The notes under the pieces were generated by a model. That model worked only from the letters and a program-made list of their open reading frames with translations. It had not been told where the DNA came from and did not search any database. 64,000 nucleotides of DNA from Cyathus striatus (Eukaryota; Basidiomycota; Agaricomycetes; Agaricales; Nidulariaceae). Location: positions 1,302,001 through 1,366,000 of the forward strand of contig JAOVFP010000016.1 in the NCBI GenBank assembly GCA_025738555.1, written 5' to 3'. Position numbers and translations under genes: made by a program. Each line of letters opens with the position of its first letter. Positions within the stretch are counted from its first letter, which is position 1. This document shows positions 10,911 through 22,895 of this stretch, one piece after another.

Positions 10911-13420
10911 GCATAATTCCTCCCCACCAAGAACAATGTCTGCAATACCCGAATCCTTCATCTTCGGAATCCCACTCTTATTATAATAAAATGCAACATC
11001 GCGCATATCAGCTTGCATCTGGTCAGGCGTCAACGTGATATTATGATGCGTCTCGTCCGCGATAGCATTGTATGGAGAGAACTTGACGAAATTGTGTACG
11101 TCGAAGGATACGATGTTCGGGAAGAGGTTTCGGCCTGAGAGGGTGAGATTTTCGACTACGAGGTCGAGGGCGTCGTCTGTGTATTCGATTCGGGGGATTG
11201 GGATGTATCCGATCTATGGAGGGTGTTAGTAAGTGCTTTTTGAGGGAAGAGGCAGGACGGACCTTGTCGATGAGTTGAGGTAAGATGACTTTACGGATAT
11301 CACTCCATAACTCAGGCTTGAACTTGAGATTTTCCTCGTCGTCGAATAAGAGGTCTTTGGTGAGCCTAGCCCAGTCCTGTCCGAACTTAGCGTTCATCTA
11401 TCCTATCATTAGTACCCCGTATTAAAGAAAGAAAGGAGGAAAAAAGTAACGCACGGGATCATCACCCATAGCTCTGAACCACCCGCCGAGAGCATCAAAC
11501 AGCGAATCAAAGTGACCTCTATACTTGTCATCGAAGAACCGTCGTCCGTCCTCGCGCAGTTTGCGGGCTTGAGTGTTACAATCTGGTTCCAGAACGTATC
11601 CGGGCTCCAATAACACCTATTCCCTTATCAGCTCCGTCCTCACTTGAACGAAGGAAAGAGACAAACCTTACGAACATACGCATCAACACCCCCAAACCAC
11701 GCCCTCAACTCCTCATTGTTTCTCGAATCCTGAGCCAGTCTCTCCACAGCGGAAAAGATGACATCCATGCTCTGTCCATTCGCGAACCTCTCCAAAATCG
11801 TGCGGAGCTCCGCTACGGTAAGACGTAGTTGAGGGTCTTGGATGACATGTTCGGAGGTATGGGAGGAGGCGTGGGTCCCTGCGTTGCGGGCGTGTGTTGA
11901 GTATGTTTCGATGAAGGAGAGGAGCCAGCGGATGGATGATTGGTAGTCTTGATGTTTTTGGCATTCTAGGATTACCTGCGAAGTGAGGGTTAGTAAGCGT
12001 AGAGAGGGGGGGAGTGGTGAGACATACTTTCTTGCCACGGAATATGAATTGGTCACGGCGCTCTTCAGGGAAATACTCCTCACTCAAGAACTTCCTAGCA
12101 CGCTCGGTATGTTCGTTCGCGCGTTCTTTGTGTTGTTGTGGGATTCTATCGCGCATGTTGTCCTTTCATAAATGTAAGTACTATGCTTCTGAAACGAGGA
12201 GAATGGAAGAAAAACGTACCCGCATGTCCCTAACACGACCCATAACACCCCTGCCCTTCTCCTTCGCATCCCCCATATCCTCCGTATCATCAATCTCTTG
12301 CGCCGCCCGCTCCCACCCTTCTTCCTTGCGAATCATGGCTTCTTCACGGAGCTCTTGAGCGCGGCGGGAAGCTTCGTCATGCACATCGCCTAAAGGCCTC
12401 TCTTCCCCTCCATGGCTCAACACACCCCCTTCTCTAGGATGTTGCTTAATATGAGCATCAGTTCCGGGAACCCTCGCTTCAAGAACAGGCGTTTCGTCCT
12501 TCCCAGAAATTCTCCCTCCTTCAGTAACGAACTGATCATTCGGCGCCGACTCGTCGACGCGAGCGAGGCGCTCGACGTCTGGGGCTAGGCCGCCGGCTGC
12601 TTTGGAGAGAGAGCGGGAGAGGAGGTCTCGTCCGATTAGGGAGAAGTCTGTGAGGAGTTTTCTGACTTCGGAGTTTGTGAGGATTAGGGAGAGGAGGGTT
12701 CGAAGGTGTTTGATAGCTAAACGAACGTAGCGAGTCAGCATAAGTTTTACAGAAGTGAAAAGTGAAGCGAAGGAGAAACGTACCCTCCTGACCATCATCT
12801 CTAGCGCCCTCAGGAACGGGAACACCATCTTTCATACCGCCTACGGCGGCCTTCTTTTCTTCGATATCGATATCGCGCGTGTGCCAGATGAATTGCTGAA
12901 GAAGCTCGTCTGCGTTTTTGTCTTGGACTATTTGGCGGGCTGTTTCGATTATGTATCTGTTTGTATGTCAGCTTGGTTCGTCGAAGAAGGGATGGGGGGC
13001 GAGAGAAGGAGAGGGAGAGGGAGGAAGGAAGGGATAGGGAAAGGAGAGGAAGAAAGGAATAGGGAAAGGGGAGGAAGGAAGAAAGAGGAAGGAGACGAAC
13101 CTAGTATCCTGAATAAGTTTCTTCCCCTCAGGCGATAACTGGTTTACGTCTACTGGAGAGTTCTTGAGCACGTATTGTAGTGTCTCGTCGATCTGTTGGT
13201 TCGATGGCATGCGGCCTTTGCGGAATGCGGTTATTACACCAAATAGGCGGATCTGTGACCATGTCAGTGAACCGTCACAAAACGAGAGGGAAGAAAAGAA
13301 GGAAAGAGAACGAACCTTGCGATCAACATCAGCATCCTTCTTCGCCTTGTCCACGGGGTCGATGACGCTGCCCTTTGTAGGGTGTTCGCTGATATCCTTA
13401 GGCGCGGTAGGAAGAGACAT
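10911..13420 (-). CDS. HAM1-like N-terminal domain protein, copy A (nine recognised exons)
   Basis: The ATG at 13420 starts MSLPTAPKDISEHPTKGSVI. Exons: 13316-13420, 13101-13252, 12784-12956, 12220-12716, 12028-12162, 11667-11975, 11455-11616, 11263-11397 and 10911-11213. Their 1971 nt sum to 657 codons without a stop, and all junctions have GT-AG and keep phase. Family-like stretches are QQFIWHTRDIDI, SLIGRDLLSRSLSKAAGG, ENLTLSGRNLFPNIVSFDVH and QMQADMRDVAFYYNKSGIPK. From memory this is the fungal HAM1-like N-terminal domain (formerly a DUF), found in large cytosolic or membrane-associated fungal proteins; the biochemical role is unknown to me. The C-terminal HAM1 domain was not found downstream, so the gene is probably 3'-truncated even though this is the best preserved of the three copies. 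An AGGGAAA-type microsatellite lies in intron 2. Confidence 0.75.
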
Positions 13421-15318
13421 CGTAGTATTGAATTAGATTTGTAGTAAAAGTATTCTTGGTTCGGTCGTAAGTAGAGAAAGAAATCGTTGGGGTATGTAAG
13501 GGAGGGGCTCAGCATAAACCCGACTACTTAAGTAGTGGGGTTTGTCCTGTGCGGAGTATGACGATGCGTGCGTCATATAGCCTATCCTAGGATTTCAAAT
13601 GTGGTGTGGTGCGTAGGTGGATCGAAGGAGAGAGGATAGCGCGTGACGTCAGCATCGTACCCTCTGAAATTGAATTCCCACGGTTGATCTCGCTTATTGT
13701 TCGATGTCCTGTCCTGTCTCCTCGTTCTCTTCAGTAGCACTACGGCACCACAGCTGCGGTGTACAGTACAGTACTCCCTTCACCAGTCTAATCCACAATC
13801 ATAGATGTGAAACGATCTAATTTGGGAAAGCGGAAGGATATGATGTAAGTATGACTTCATCTCCTCTCATTCCGCTTCTGTTCTTCCACTCATGTTCCCT
13901 TCCGTTTCCGTGATCCCTTTGTTTACTCCACTACACGTTTTATTTAGGAGGTTTTGGAATGGGAAGGATTGATAGGGCAAGGGGTTGGGAGTCGGCGTCG
14001 GGGACGAGGAGGGGAGTGATTGTATAGCTGGTATGTTCCACTTCGCTCATTCCACTAGCGTGCTACTGAATCCAGCTCGATTGTTAGCGTTAGTACAGGG
14101 TCTGGTGGATTTTTCTCGATATTCTCCTCCTGTGAATGCTGGGCCCTGTGACGTTCGAACTCGCGTTAGTATCCGTACTATCGTGCTAGCGTTTTCGAGC
14201 TGTCGGACAAGCTAAGAGTTACAGCTGAATGATCCAACTGGACGTCGCTATCTTCTCTCTGCGGCAGGAACATCTTATCGCTGCTTTGTTACTATCTTTG
14301 CGTCCGCGGTACCATCAAGCCTATCTAACAAGCGTTCTTGTCTTTTCTCAATGATGGATGGTCTATGTGTCTCCTCGTCTCTTTTCTATCCACCTATTCA
14401 TCGATCCTCATCGCAGTCGCTTTGCCGTTTATCAAGTCACCTCTTTTATGTCCAACATTCCAGGATATTTATCAGATGACCGGGCTAGACGATCATCTAT
14501 GCTATGAACTATCTGATCTGATATGCTACAACTACATCTGTCAATCTCTCCTACATCGTCCAACATGCTACACATCTGTGTACCTTCGAAATTGTCTACT
14601 TATCTTTAAATATATCACTACCTCCCGCATTGACATATCATTAAAAATTGTACAAGCTCCCGTGACTCATTGACTTATTCCTTTCCTTGTCCATTTCCAC
14701 CAGTCTCTTTCTTTCTGTCCCCATATATGTTGCAAACAGTATATATAGTAGAAACAAATGAACAATACACTACTTTTTACTCTTTTGTTCACCTATCTAC
14801 TCCTTATGAGAATATCATATTTCCAAAATGAATTCACTCAGAGTTTTCACTTGTATGTAGTACATATAAGTAAATTCAACCTCAATTCATGATCTACTCT
14901 ACATTCACCTAGCCTCCCACTTCCATTCATCCATCCATCTTGCTGTTCTTCAAGTACCAAAACCTTACTTAAATTTGTACCCTGTTGAATATAACACACA
15001 TATTATTGGGGTAGTGACAATCTGGGCCATTGTCATTCATAAAATCTTTTTGACAATGTTTAAATCCCTCATAATTGCAGCTCAAACTATAAACTATACA
15101 TACCTTCAGTCATCCTTACAGGTATGATCATCTAAAAATAAATTTCATATCACACACATTTTGACAATATGTTTTGTGGAAACTCATACAATAATTACAT
15201 CAATTCCAATCTTTTGAAGATACAGAATGTAATTGTATAATACTAGACTATTCTTACAACAAATGTACTTGATATTTATCTAGCTATTTTTTAACTTTAC
15301 AACTTTTCTCAAAAACTT
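13421..15318. other. Spacer between HAM1-like and NACHT-WD40 genes, unit A
   Basis: It is conserved in units B (39001-40971) and C (54882-57910, there with an LTR element). The part next to the HAM1-like start probably holds its promoter. A + strand reading frame (13985-14215) corresponds to the longer ORFs of B and C but stops at TAA near 14213, so if that ORF was ever a gene it is broken here. The AT-rich part (14680-15318) is the 3' flank of the NACHT-WD40 gene. Confidence 0.55.
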
Positions 15319-18300
15319 CTACACTATGTTTTCTTTTATTCTCTTTAACAAATGTTTCATCATATCAGTGTTTAGAGAAATGATTAACACTCTGTCAGAG
15401 GAAGTGCCAATGATAACTCTGTTATTATTTATTAATACTGTTCTTGAATTTGGTGGTCTGAAAGAAGGAGGAAGCCAGAACAATTTTAAACCTGTGAATG
15501 TAATCCAGTTATCTATACCCAAGTTGATATTAGGATCATTAGATTTAGGAAAAAAAACAATCATTGTGGATGTTGGGAGTGGAAATGCTTCTTTATTATT
15601 GACAATGATGTATCTTTTATTAAAGCTGAAACTATTATGTAATATTGGAGTAGAAGAAAAGAATGTTTCTATGCAGGAGCCATTTTGAGCATTCCACACT
15701 CTGACTGTCTTGTCATATGAGCCAGAAACAATGGTGGTCCCATCCTGTGAGATGACAACTGAGCTGACACAGTCTGAATGGCCTTGAAGCTCATTAATAA
15801 GTTTTCCACTATGGGAATTCCACACTCTGACTGTTCCATCATCTGAGCCAGAAACAATGGTGGTTCTATTCTGTGAGATGGTAACTGAGGTGATATAGTC
15901 TGAATGGCCTTGAAGCTCATTGATAAGTTTTCCACTATGGGAATTCCACACTCTGACTGTGTCATCAAATGAGCCAGAAACAATGGTGGTCCCATCCTGT
16001 GAGATGGCAACTGAGCTAACCAGGCTTGAATGGTGAAGCTCATTGATAAGTTTTCCACTATGGGAATTCCACACTCTGACTGTCTTGTCATGTGAGCCAG
16101 AAACAATGGTGGACCCATCCTGAGAGATGACAACTGAGTCAGCACTGTGTGAATTGCCTTGAAGCTCATTGATAAGTTTTCCACTATGGGAATTCCACAC
16201 TTTGACTGTATCATCCCTTGAGCCAGAAACAATGGTGGTCCCATCCTGTGAGATGGCAACTGAGTCAACCAGGTATGAATTGCCTTGAAGCTTATTGATA
16301 AGATTTCCACTATGGGAATTCCACACTCTGACTGTGCTGTCATCTGAGCCAGAAACAATGGTGGTCCCATCCTGTGAGATGACAACTGAGCTGACACAGT
16401 CTGAATGGCCTTGAAGCTCATTGATAAGTTTTCCACTATGGGAATTCCACACTCTGACTGTCTTGTCATGTGAGCCAGAAACAATGGTGGCCCCATCCTG
16501 TGAGATGGCAACTGAGCTGACACAGTCTGAATGGCCTTGAAGCTCATTGATAAGTTTTCCACTATGAGAATTCCACACTCTGACTGTCTTGTCATGTGAG
16601 CCAGAAACAATGGTGGTCCCATCCTGTGAGATGGCAACTGAGCTAACAAGGCTTGAATGGCCTTGAAGCTCACTGATAAGTTTTCCACTATGGGAATTCC
16701 ACACTCTGACTGTCTTGTCCCTTGAGCCAGAAACAATGGTGGACCCATCCTGAGAGATGGCAACTGAGGTGACTTTGCCTGAATGGCCTTGAAGCTCATT
16801 GATAAGTTTTCCACTATAGGAATTCCACACCCTGACTGACCTGTCATGTGAGCCAGATATTATAAACTTTCCATCATATGAAATTGTCACAGAATATACA
16901 GAGTCAGAATGACCTTTTAATTCATTTAGCATTTCACCTGTTTCAGTGTTCCATATTCTTATTGTGTTGTCCGCAGATCCTGACACAATTTTCTTATCAT
17001 CTGATGATATAGCAACTGACATAATCCAATTAGAGTGACCTTCCAGTACTTGTAAACGTAAACATGGATCCCAGTACTTGTTGTGTCCTTGAATAACTTT
17101 TACTGTCTTTAACTGATATTCATAAGTCTTGTACAACAAAGTTTCCTGTGGAGTAAATAAAAGTGCAGTCTGATAAATTTGCAATGCATACAACTTAATC
17201 ACATCAAAGCTCTGCAGAATAAATCTCTCTGTATCATTTAACAGTTCCATACATTTAAATGGAAACATATTCTAATTGTTACTTAGCATACTAAAGTGGA
17301 TAAAATATAGATTAATCTCACCAAGCAATTCTTCCACAATCTTATACCTTCAAGTGCTCTTGGGAGTTGACCACACAGTGATATTACTTCAAGCCACTGT
17401 AGTAGATACTCAAATATAAAAGTTGTAGCTAGGTGGGACAGCTCTTCATTAATTTCAGATTCTGCAAGATGAAAAATCCAATATGTAGTAGCATACACAA
17501 TTGCATCATTTATAGCGTGATTGATAGATATTTCACTGTTTGCAATTGACATATCCATGACATTATAAATATTCATCTTCAGACTCTTCTTCAATAAACT
17601 TATGCAGTTAATTGTAATTAATGCATGACTCTTTTTTGCATCAATATGGAATTTTATATCTTTGCACCTCTCTTTATTTGTAAGAAAATCATGAAATGAT
17701 AAATGAAAGACAGATATAGTTGATTTGGAATATTTTGGTGGCACTAACAAAACTGACTTGAAGCCCAGAAGCATTTTATAAATGACTTTATCTTTATCAC
17801 CTAAACTCTGAATTTCCAATATTTCTTGGTATGTCAATTGTTTGAAACCTAATATGATAATGCTTATCACTGCTTGAAATATGTCATATCTCCAATATTG
17901 AGAATTTGCTCCTAGTGACATAATATTGATATACATATTGTCAAGAGACTTGTGTTGATTCCTATCATCAGATTCAGCATATTTGTTTTCTATAATGAAC
18001 CTGAAGTTTTCTTCAGCCTCATGTAATCCATCTACATTCTTGATGAATTTAATTGCTGTACTTGCAGCAATAAATAGTCCAGAACATATTTCAATAAGTT
18101 TAATTAAATCATTATTCTCCAACCATGCCTTTTCTCCAGGCATTTTATTAATCTCTTCATTGATGTATAACCTAATATCAGCATTCACTTGTGAGAGCTC
18201 AATGTTGTGTAATATGAATGGACTAGTTAATGATTTCACTATTCTGCCTTCAAATAGAAATTCAAGTGATGCCTCTGGTCGACTTGTGATGAAAAATTTA

Positions 18301-19120
18301 AGAGGATATTTATAATTGCTGAGATTTTCAGCCAGTATCTCCACTATATTTGATTCTTTTCCCTGTTGACATTCATCTAGTGCATCAATAACAACAACCA
18401 GTGTGATTCCATTCAATTTTTTTTTTGCATTCATAATTGGATCTAACACTATGTTTTTTAGCTGCATTACAAGTGATAACCTGACAATTGAGTCATTTTG
18501 TCCAACTTGCTTCATAATTTCATCATGTATTGGTGGAAACTTCTTCCCCAATTGATAAGCCAATGTTTTAATTACATTTTTAGCTTCACTCCGGTCCTTA
18601 TAATCTCTAGAGAAGAAGAAAGATGCTCCATATTCTTGGTATTTCTCAGCAACACTGTGTGCAACAGTAGACTTTCCAGTTCCAGCAAGACCAGAAAGCC
18701 AGAAAATGGATGCCTCTTCAGTTGATGTGATCCAGTTATCAATTTCTTGCAAGAGATTAACTCGAGTTCCTGGAGTACAACCAGTAGCACCTTCTCTTTC
18801 ATAAGAATTGTAAGCAGCTCCAAAGATTGGACTCAGTTTCTCAGCTAGAATATCCTTTGGTTCAGAAATGGTTTGATTAATATTTGTCATGATATTAGCA
18901 GTGTTGATTGTTGCATTATCAGTTAAGTTAACAGGTCCTGTGGTCCCAGTAAATGATTGAGACCCTGTATTGTGTATTTGTGTATTTTGGTTTTGCTGTG
19001 TGTAATTCAGAGATTCAGTATCACATTCTTTTAGACTAGACTTACGATTGTAGTGGCCAGGTTAGGCACAATGTTAGAGGAGTGAGACTCGTGATTGTCG
19101 ATGTTGAGTGATTGAGACAT
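15319..19120 (-). CDS. NACHT-WD40 NOD-like receptor, copy A (apparently intact)
   Basis: Exons are 19046-19120, 17322-18995 and 15319-17271 (75+1674+1953 nt; 1233 codons plus stop). The two introns are both 50 nt (donors GTAAGT and GTGAGA, acceptors CAG and TAG, branch-like CTGAAT and GCTAAG), and phase is kept at each junction. Residues 1-60 are rich in Asn, Thr, Gln and Ser with no recognised effector domain. A NACHT NTPase follows: Walker A GLAGTGKST at about 127-135 and Walker B LVVVIDALDEC at about 224-234. After an alpha-helical winged-helix-like region come 11 WD40 repeats of 42 aa (about 657-1118) and a C-terminal beta-rich tail. NACHT-WD40 proteins act as oligomerising sensors in fungal non-self recognition and programmed cell death; the ligand here is unknown. 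The locus is CpG-poor compared with the adjacent HAM1-like gene. Confidence 0.9.
15667..17052 (-). repeat. WD40-encoding tandem array, 11 units of 126 bp
   Basis: Each unit encodes about 42 residues of the form GHS-xx-V-x-SVAISQDGTTIVSGS-x-D-x-TVRVWNSHSGKLINELQ. The central units are nearly identical at DNA level. Differences are concentrated in the two residues after GHS, the residue before SV, and the two positions flanking the Asp of SGSxDx. Unit 9 has lost the QG codons. The first two and the last unit are more diverged, as expected for array ends. Confidence 0.9.
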
Positions 19121-19470
19121 TTGCGGTGGTTTGTGCGTTGCGTAGTAATGGGGGGAAGAATCATACTACATGATGTTACATATATATATATATGAATCCT
19201 TCGAAATACACGCTGCACACACATGTCAATCCATATCAGACAGATGAATGACACACCCTTTTTAAGAATGATGGTAATATATAAATAGATATATCCCTAT
19301 TTATGTACTTGTGGATGTCACACCGATTTCGTTCTAGCTCCTATATCCATTTCGTTCAAGGTAAATGATAGAAACAGATAAAATAATGAAAACCAAATCT
19401 TAATTTTTTGACTGAGACTGGCGAGGACTAATGCTCCTCGCGATTGGTCCAATATTAGTTTCATATCAGC
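19121..19470 (-). promoter_or_regulatory. NACHT-WD40 copy A upstream region with TATA-like run, CCAAT and inverted repeat
   Basis: A TATATATATATATG run lies about 60-75 bp upstream of the ATG (around 19176-19195). Further upstream (about 19430-19455) an inverted repeat GCGAGGA-N7-TCCTCGC is directly followed by GATTGG, the reverse complement of a CCAAT box on the gene's strand. All of these are conserved in copy B and recognisable but mutated in copy C, supporting function of the ancestral promoter. Confidence 0.5.
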
Positions 19471-19770
19471 TGATGGTTTATCAAGGAAACGAGGATGGAG
19501 GTCGGTGATATAGCGTGTCTATGAGAAGTTTCCTAATGTGTTCAATGAGGCAGTTCATATGAGATGTATTCCCACAGGAAATTACAGTACTAAAGATACA
19601 CGCACCTCGTGTTAGCTGTGCTTGGATCCTTTCCAGTACTTATCTACATATGAAGCACCTACAACGCTCCAGACTGCCAAATACTACCCAGTAGTAACCA
19701 TACTAAGTGTTCGTCGAGCAATCGTTTAGATCGTGGTTGACTCGAGTCTAACTAAGCGACTGGCGTGCTC

Positions 19771-21000
19771 GGTCCCATTCTCTTTCATCAGCTCTTTCTC
19801 AACCATCGCACTGACACGTACCCAGATACTACGTAATCGAAATAGCCCGCTGAATAGTCCAAGATAGACCTGACGATGAGCGTCTTGAGCAGTTCATTGG
19901 CACGCCAGAGACGTCTACATCATGGAGTAGAAGGACGCCTGGGGAGTATCAGCAAGATGGTACGTTACTTCCCATTCGTTACATTCTTCCCAACCCATCC
20001 TTCTCATTCCACTTACACGCTCGGTTTTACCTTTACATCTCCTATTTCTCCGCAATGTCCATTCTCGTATCTTTCATGACTCACCTACTAACTATAAGCC
20101 CTTCCCAGTAGCCGTTAAACACATCGGAAATTCGAACCATCCTCACCCTTCTGCAATAACTACGAAGTCGGCTGGCTGCGAACAGAATCATCGCCCGGGA
20201 CCCCCGCACGTATCCTTTCCGAGGCTGCTAGCAGTGTGGCACCTGATCAAGAATGGCTCACTGAAGTCGACGAGAGCGCCCGGGTGGGAGAGCTACTCAT
20301 TGAGATAATCTCCCCATTTGGGTGATGTCTATTACGAAGTGGGGAAACGTACGAGGGAGTTGAGAGAGTACGCGTCGACTGGGAAGGAGAGGGTTTGCAG
20401 AGGGAGCAGTAGAGGATGCTGGTTGAGGGTGTCGATAATACGGGGGATATTACGGAGATGTGGAGGGGGTTATGACCTTTACGCAACGTGCAGGTTAGTA
20501 CATTCCTCGAGAAGGGTTTTGTAAAGTAGATGCTGATGTTTTCTTTGATGAACGACAACAGGCGCGACCATATACTATAATAGTCATTCTCACTCTCCCC
20601 CGCCTTCATATCTCAAGGGAAGCAGTCGACTTCCCTTCACCTCCCGTTCCGTCCCTATGCGGCATTCGCATGCTGAATCGGCTCTGCTTCGGTACGCACA
20701 GAACTCGAATACCGAAAACGCGCCGACTACCCGACGTCTCGTATACAAACATTCCTATCTAAACCTTGTCGACGACATGACAAACTTACGCGGTACATCC
20801 ACTTACAACATCTTGTCGATACAGGTATCTCGTCCCTAGTGTCATTTACTTTCCTCCTTGACCTACGCGCTAGTAGCTCTCGCAGACGGCCACGTATACG
20901 ACATTCCGACTCCTCGTTGTCCATGGATAAGCCAAGGCTTGGTGAGGTTGAAGCAACAGCTCGGGAAATGACGTAAAGGCTTTGTCGAAGCATCTAGGGT
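19771..21000 (+). pseudogene. Degenerate HAM1-like copy, first of a tandem pair
   Basis: Segments in HAM1-like order can be aligned: LEQFIGTPETST (matching QQFIWHTRDIDI, exon 3) at about 19880; ARDPARILSEAASSVAPDQE (matching GRDLLSRSLSKAAGGLAPDV, exon 4) at about 20190; GDVYYEVGKRTRELRE (matching LGDVHDEASRRAQELRE) at about 20320; and LEYRKRADYP (matching LECQKHQDYQ, exon 6) at about 20705. Frames shift between them and stops intervene. Intron-like donors (GTACG, GTTAG) are still visible at equivalent places, so this copy came from genomic DNA rather than from retroposed cDNA. Confidence 0.7.
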
Positions 21001-21149
21001 ATGTACAGTTCGGTTTTCCCTTCCCTTCCCTCCCCCACGAGTTACCTACGTTCAGTCCTTCTTGATACAGACCACTAGTCCCGCTGTCCATAGTCCCCTT
21101 TTCTTCCTTCTCTCCCTACTCGATTCCCCAGGCACCTGTTCATGTTCCT

Positions 21150-22895
21150 GTTCTCTCCTACTCCATCTCAAACCTCGCGCTGACGCACACCCAGATACAT
21201 GATTGAAACACCTCGCTACCAACGAGCTTCTCGAGCTGTTTATTGGCACACTGGAGACGTCTATATCATGAAGTACAAGGCCATCTAGAGTGGGTAAGAA
21301 GGATGGTACGTTTTTTCCCATTGTATTCTTCCCCACCCATCCAATCCTCTCTTTCCACTCACTCGCTACGTTTTTCTTGGCACCTCCTCTTTCTCCCCAT
21401 TCTTGTATCTTTCATAATGCTCTTACTAACCATAACTCTGTCCTAAAAGCCATTAATCAACTCTGAAACAGTCCTCAATATCAGCAAAGCAGGCAAGAAG
21501 CCTACATTATCGGCCGGAAACCTCCTGCACGCATCGTTTCGGTGGCCGCTGACGGCGTTGCACTCTATCAAGAACAGGTTGCTCAAGTCGACGGGAGCAT
21601 CTCGGTAGGAGAACTACGCTTGGAGACAATTCTCCCGTCTGGGTGATGTGCAATTCGATGCGGGGAAGTGTGCGAAGGAGCTGAAAGAGGAAGCGGGCGT
21701 TAATTGGGGAGGAGGAGGGGAGCAGAGGACGCAGTAAAGGGTGCTGTCTGAGATTGAGGGTGTCGACGATACGGGAATGTTACGGAGATGGGGAGAGAGT
21801 TATAAGCCCTGTACGCGACGTGGAGGTTAGTACATATTCATAACGAAGGCTACTTCCTCGGGAAGGTTTTATAGAGCGGGAGCTGATGTTTTCATTTATA
21901 AAGGACAATAAACCTTAGCGCATTCTACGACAGGCACTCTTCCCCTTCCTCTTATCTCAAGCGAAGCAACCGACTTCCCTTCCCTTCCCCTTCCCCGCCT
22001 ACATTACACTGCATACTGAATCGGCTCCGCTTCGGTACGCACAGATATCGAATACCAAAAACGCGCCAGCTACCGACCACCCACCCGCTCTCCCCCGGTG
22101 TTTATCTAGACCTGCTCTACACTCGCCAGCGGTCCTACTTTCGAAAACGTCATCTCAGGTCCCTCAACTACCACTGGAGGTAGCGCACTTACACACTATC
22201 TTCGAGAGGCTTGCGAATGGGATGGCTATGGATATGTTCTTAAGCGTCGTGTGGATGATTATGTTCGAAAGCCTACAGCTACGAGTCTGATCTGGCAATC
22301 CCGTGTTACTCACAACGTTCGAAATCGAATCGAGGCTTTGAAATGAAGGCTACCGTGGGCTGTGTGAAGAAGGTTGCTGGTTCCTAAGGGGACTAGGGAG
22401 GACGGGCAGGAGGGTACGTCATTTTCATATCCTTTTCGTTCATCTCGTCGTATTGGTTCGTCTCATTCGTTCATTTTCGTTCGTTGGTTTTTCGTTCGGT
22501 CTTCTTTCTTTCCTCTAATTTACTTTATTCTTCTCCATAACTCTACTGAGAATCCGTTCGCTGACAGCCGCATCTTGCAGCAGTCAAACACCTTCGCGCG
22601 CTCACAACCCTCGTCTTCGCCATCCCAGAGACACAAAAGCTGCTCAGAGCTCCGTATCCTTCATCAGTCGAGACGTTCTCGCTTGCGCGCTTTCTATAAC
22701 AAAGGCGGCATAGCATCCTATCAAGAACGTCTAGTACACATCAACAAGATCACGCCTCCCGGCCAATTCGTTACCGAAGGAGGACGGAGTGCAGGGGCTG
22801 CAAAGTTGGAGAAGGCTCAGGCTGTGGAAGTGTGGTTAAGGAGTTCTTATAAAAGTTCCAGCGTATCGTCTTTGCAAAATGTGCTTTTCTAAGTT
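21150..22895 (+). pseudogene. Degenerate HAM1-like copies, second tandem unit
   Basis: Exon 3-like LLELFIGTLETS lies at about 21230 after the same upstream motif as the preceding copy (TGACGCACACCCAGATAC), giving a tandem unit near 1.4 kb. Exon 6-like CGAATACCAAAAACGCGCC is at about 22036. A separate piece at 22374-22700 reads LVPKGTREDGQEG, then after an intron AVKHLRALTTLVFAIPETQK, matching PVPEGARDDGQEG and AIKHLRTLLSLILTNSEVRK of exons 3/4. Multiple stops and frame changes are present. Confidence 0.68.

Larger units (their letters stand above)
9067..19770. repeat. Segmental duplication unit A (HAM1-like + spacer + NACHT-WD40)
   Basis: The order is a HAM1-like fragment on + (9440-10070), a HAM1-like gene on - (to 13420), a spacer (to 15318), a NACHT-WD40 gene on - (15319-19120) and its upstream region. 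The same order recurs in units B and C with recognisable nucleotide identity throughout, including introns and non-coding spacer. Left and right breakpoints are where alignment with the other copies stops (about 9067 and 19762-19771). Confidence 0.85.

Noticed and set aside
12755..13138. + strand ORFs over HAM1-like exons (also 54189-54599)
   Set aside because: Antisense to well supported spliced exons, they end in the translated AGGGAAA microsatellite of intron 2.
15669..16847. Long second-frame ORF across the WD array of copy A (392 aa), and similar ones at 41274-42233 and 58286-58750
   Set aside because: The 126-bp period is a multiple of three, so an alternative frame free of stops in one unit stays open across the array. 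They are shadows of the WD40 frame.
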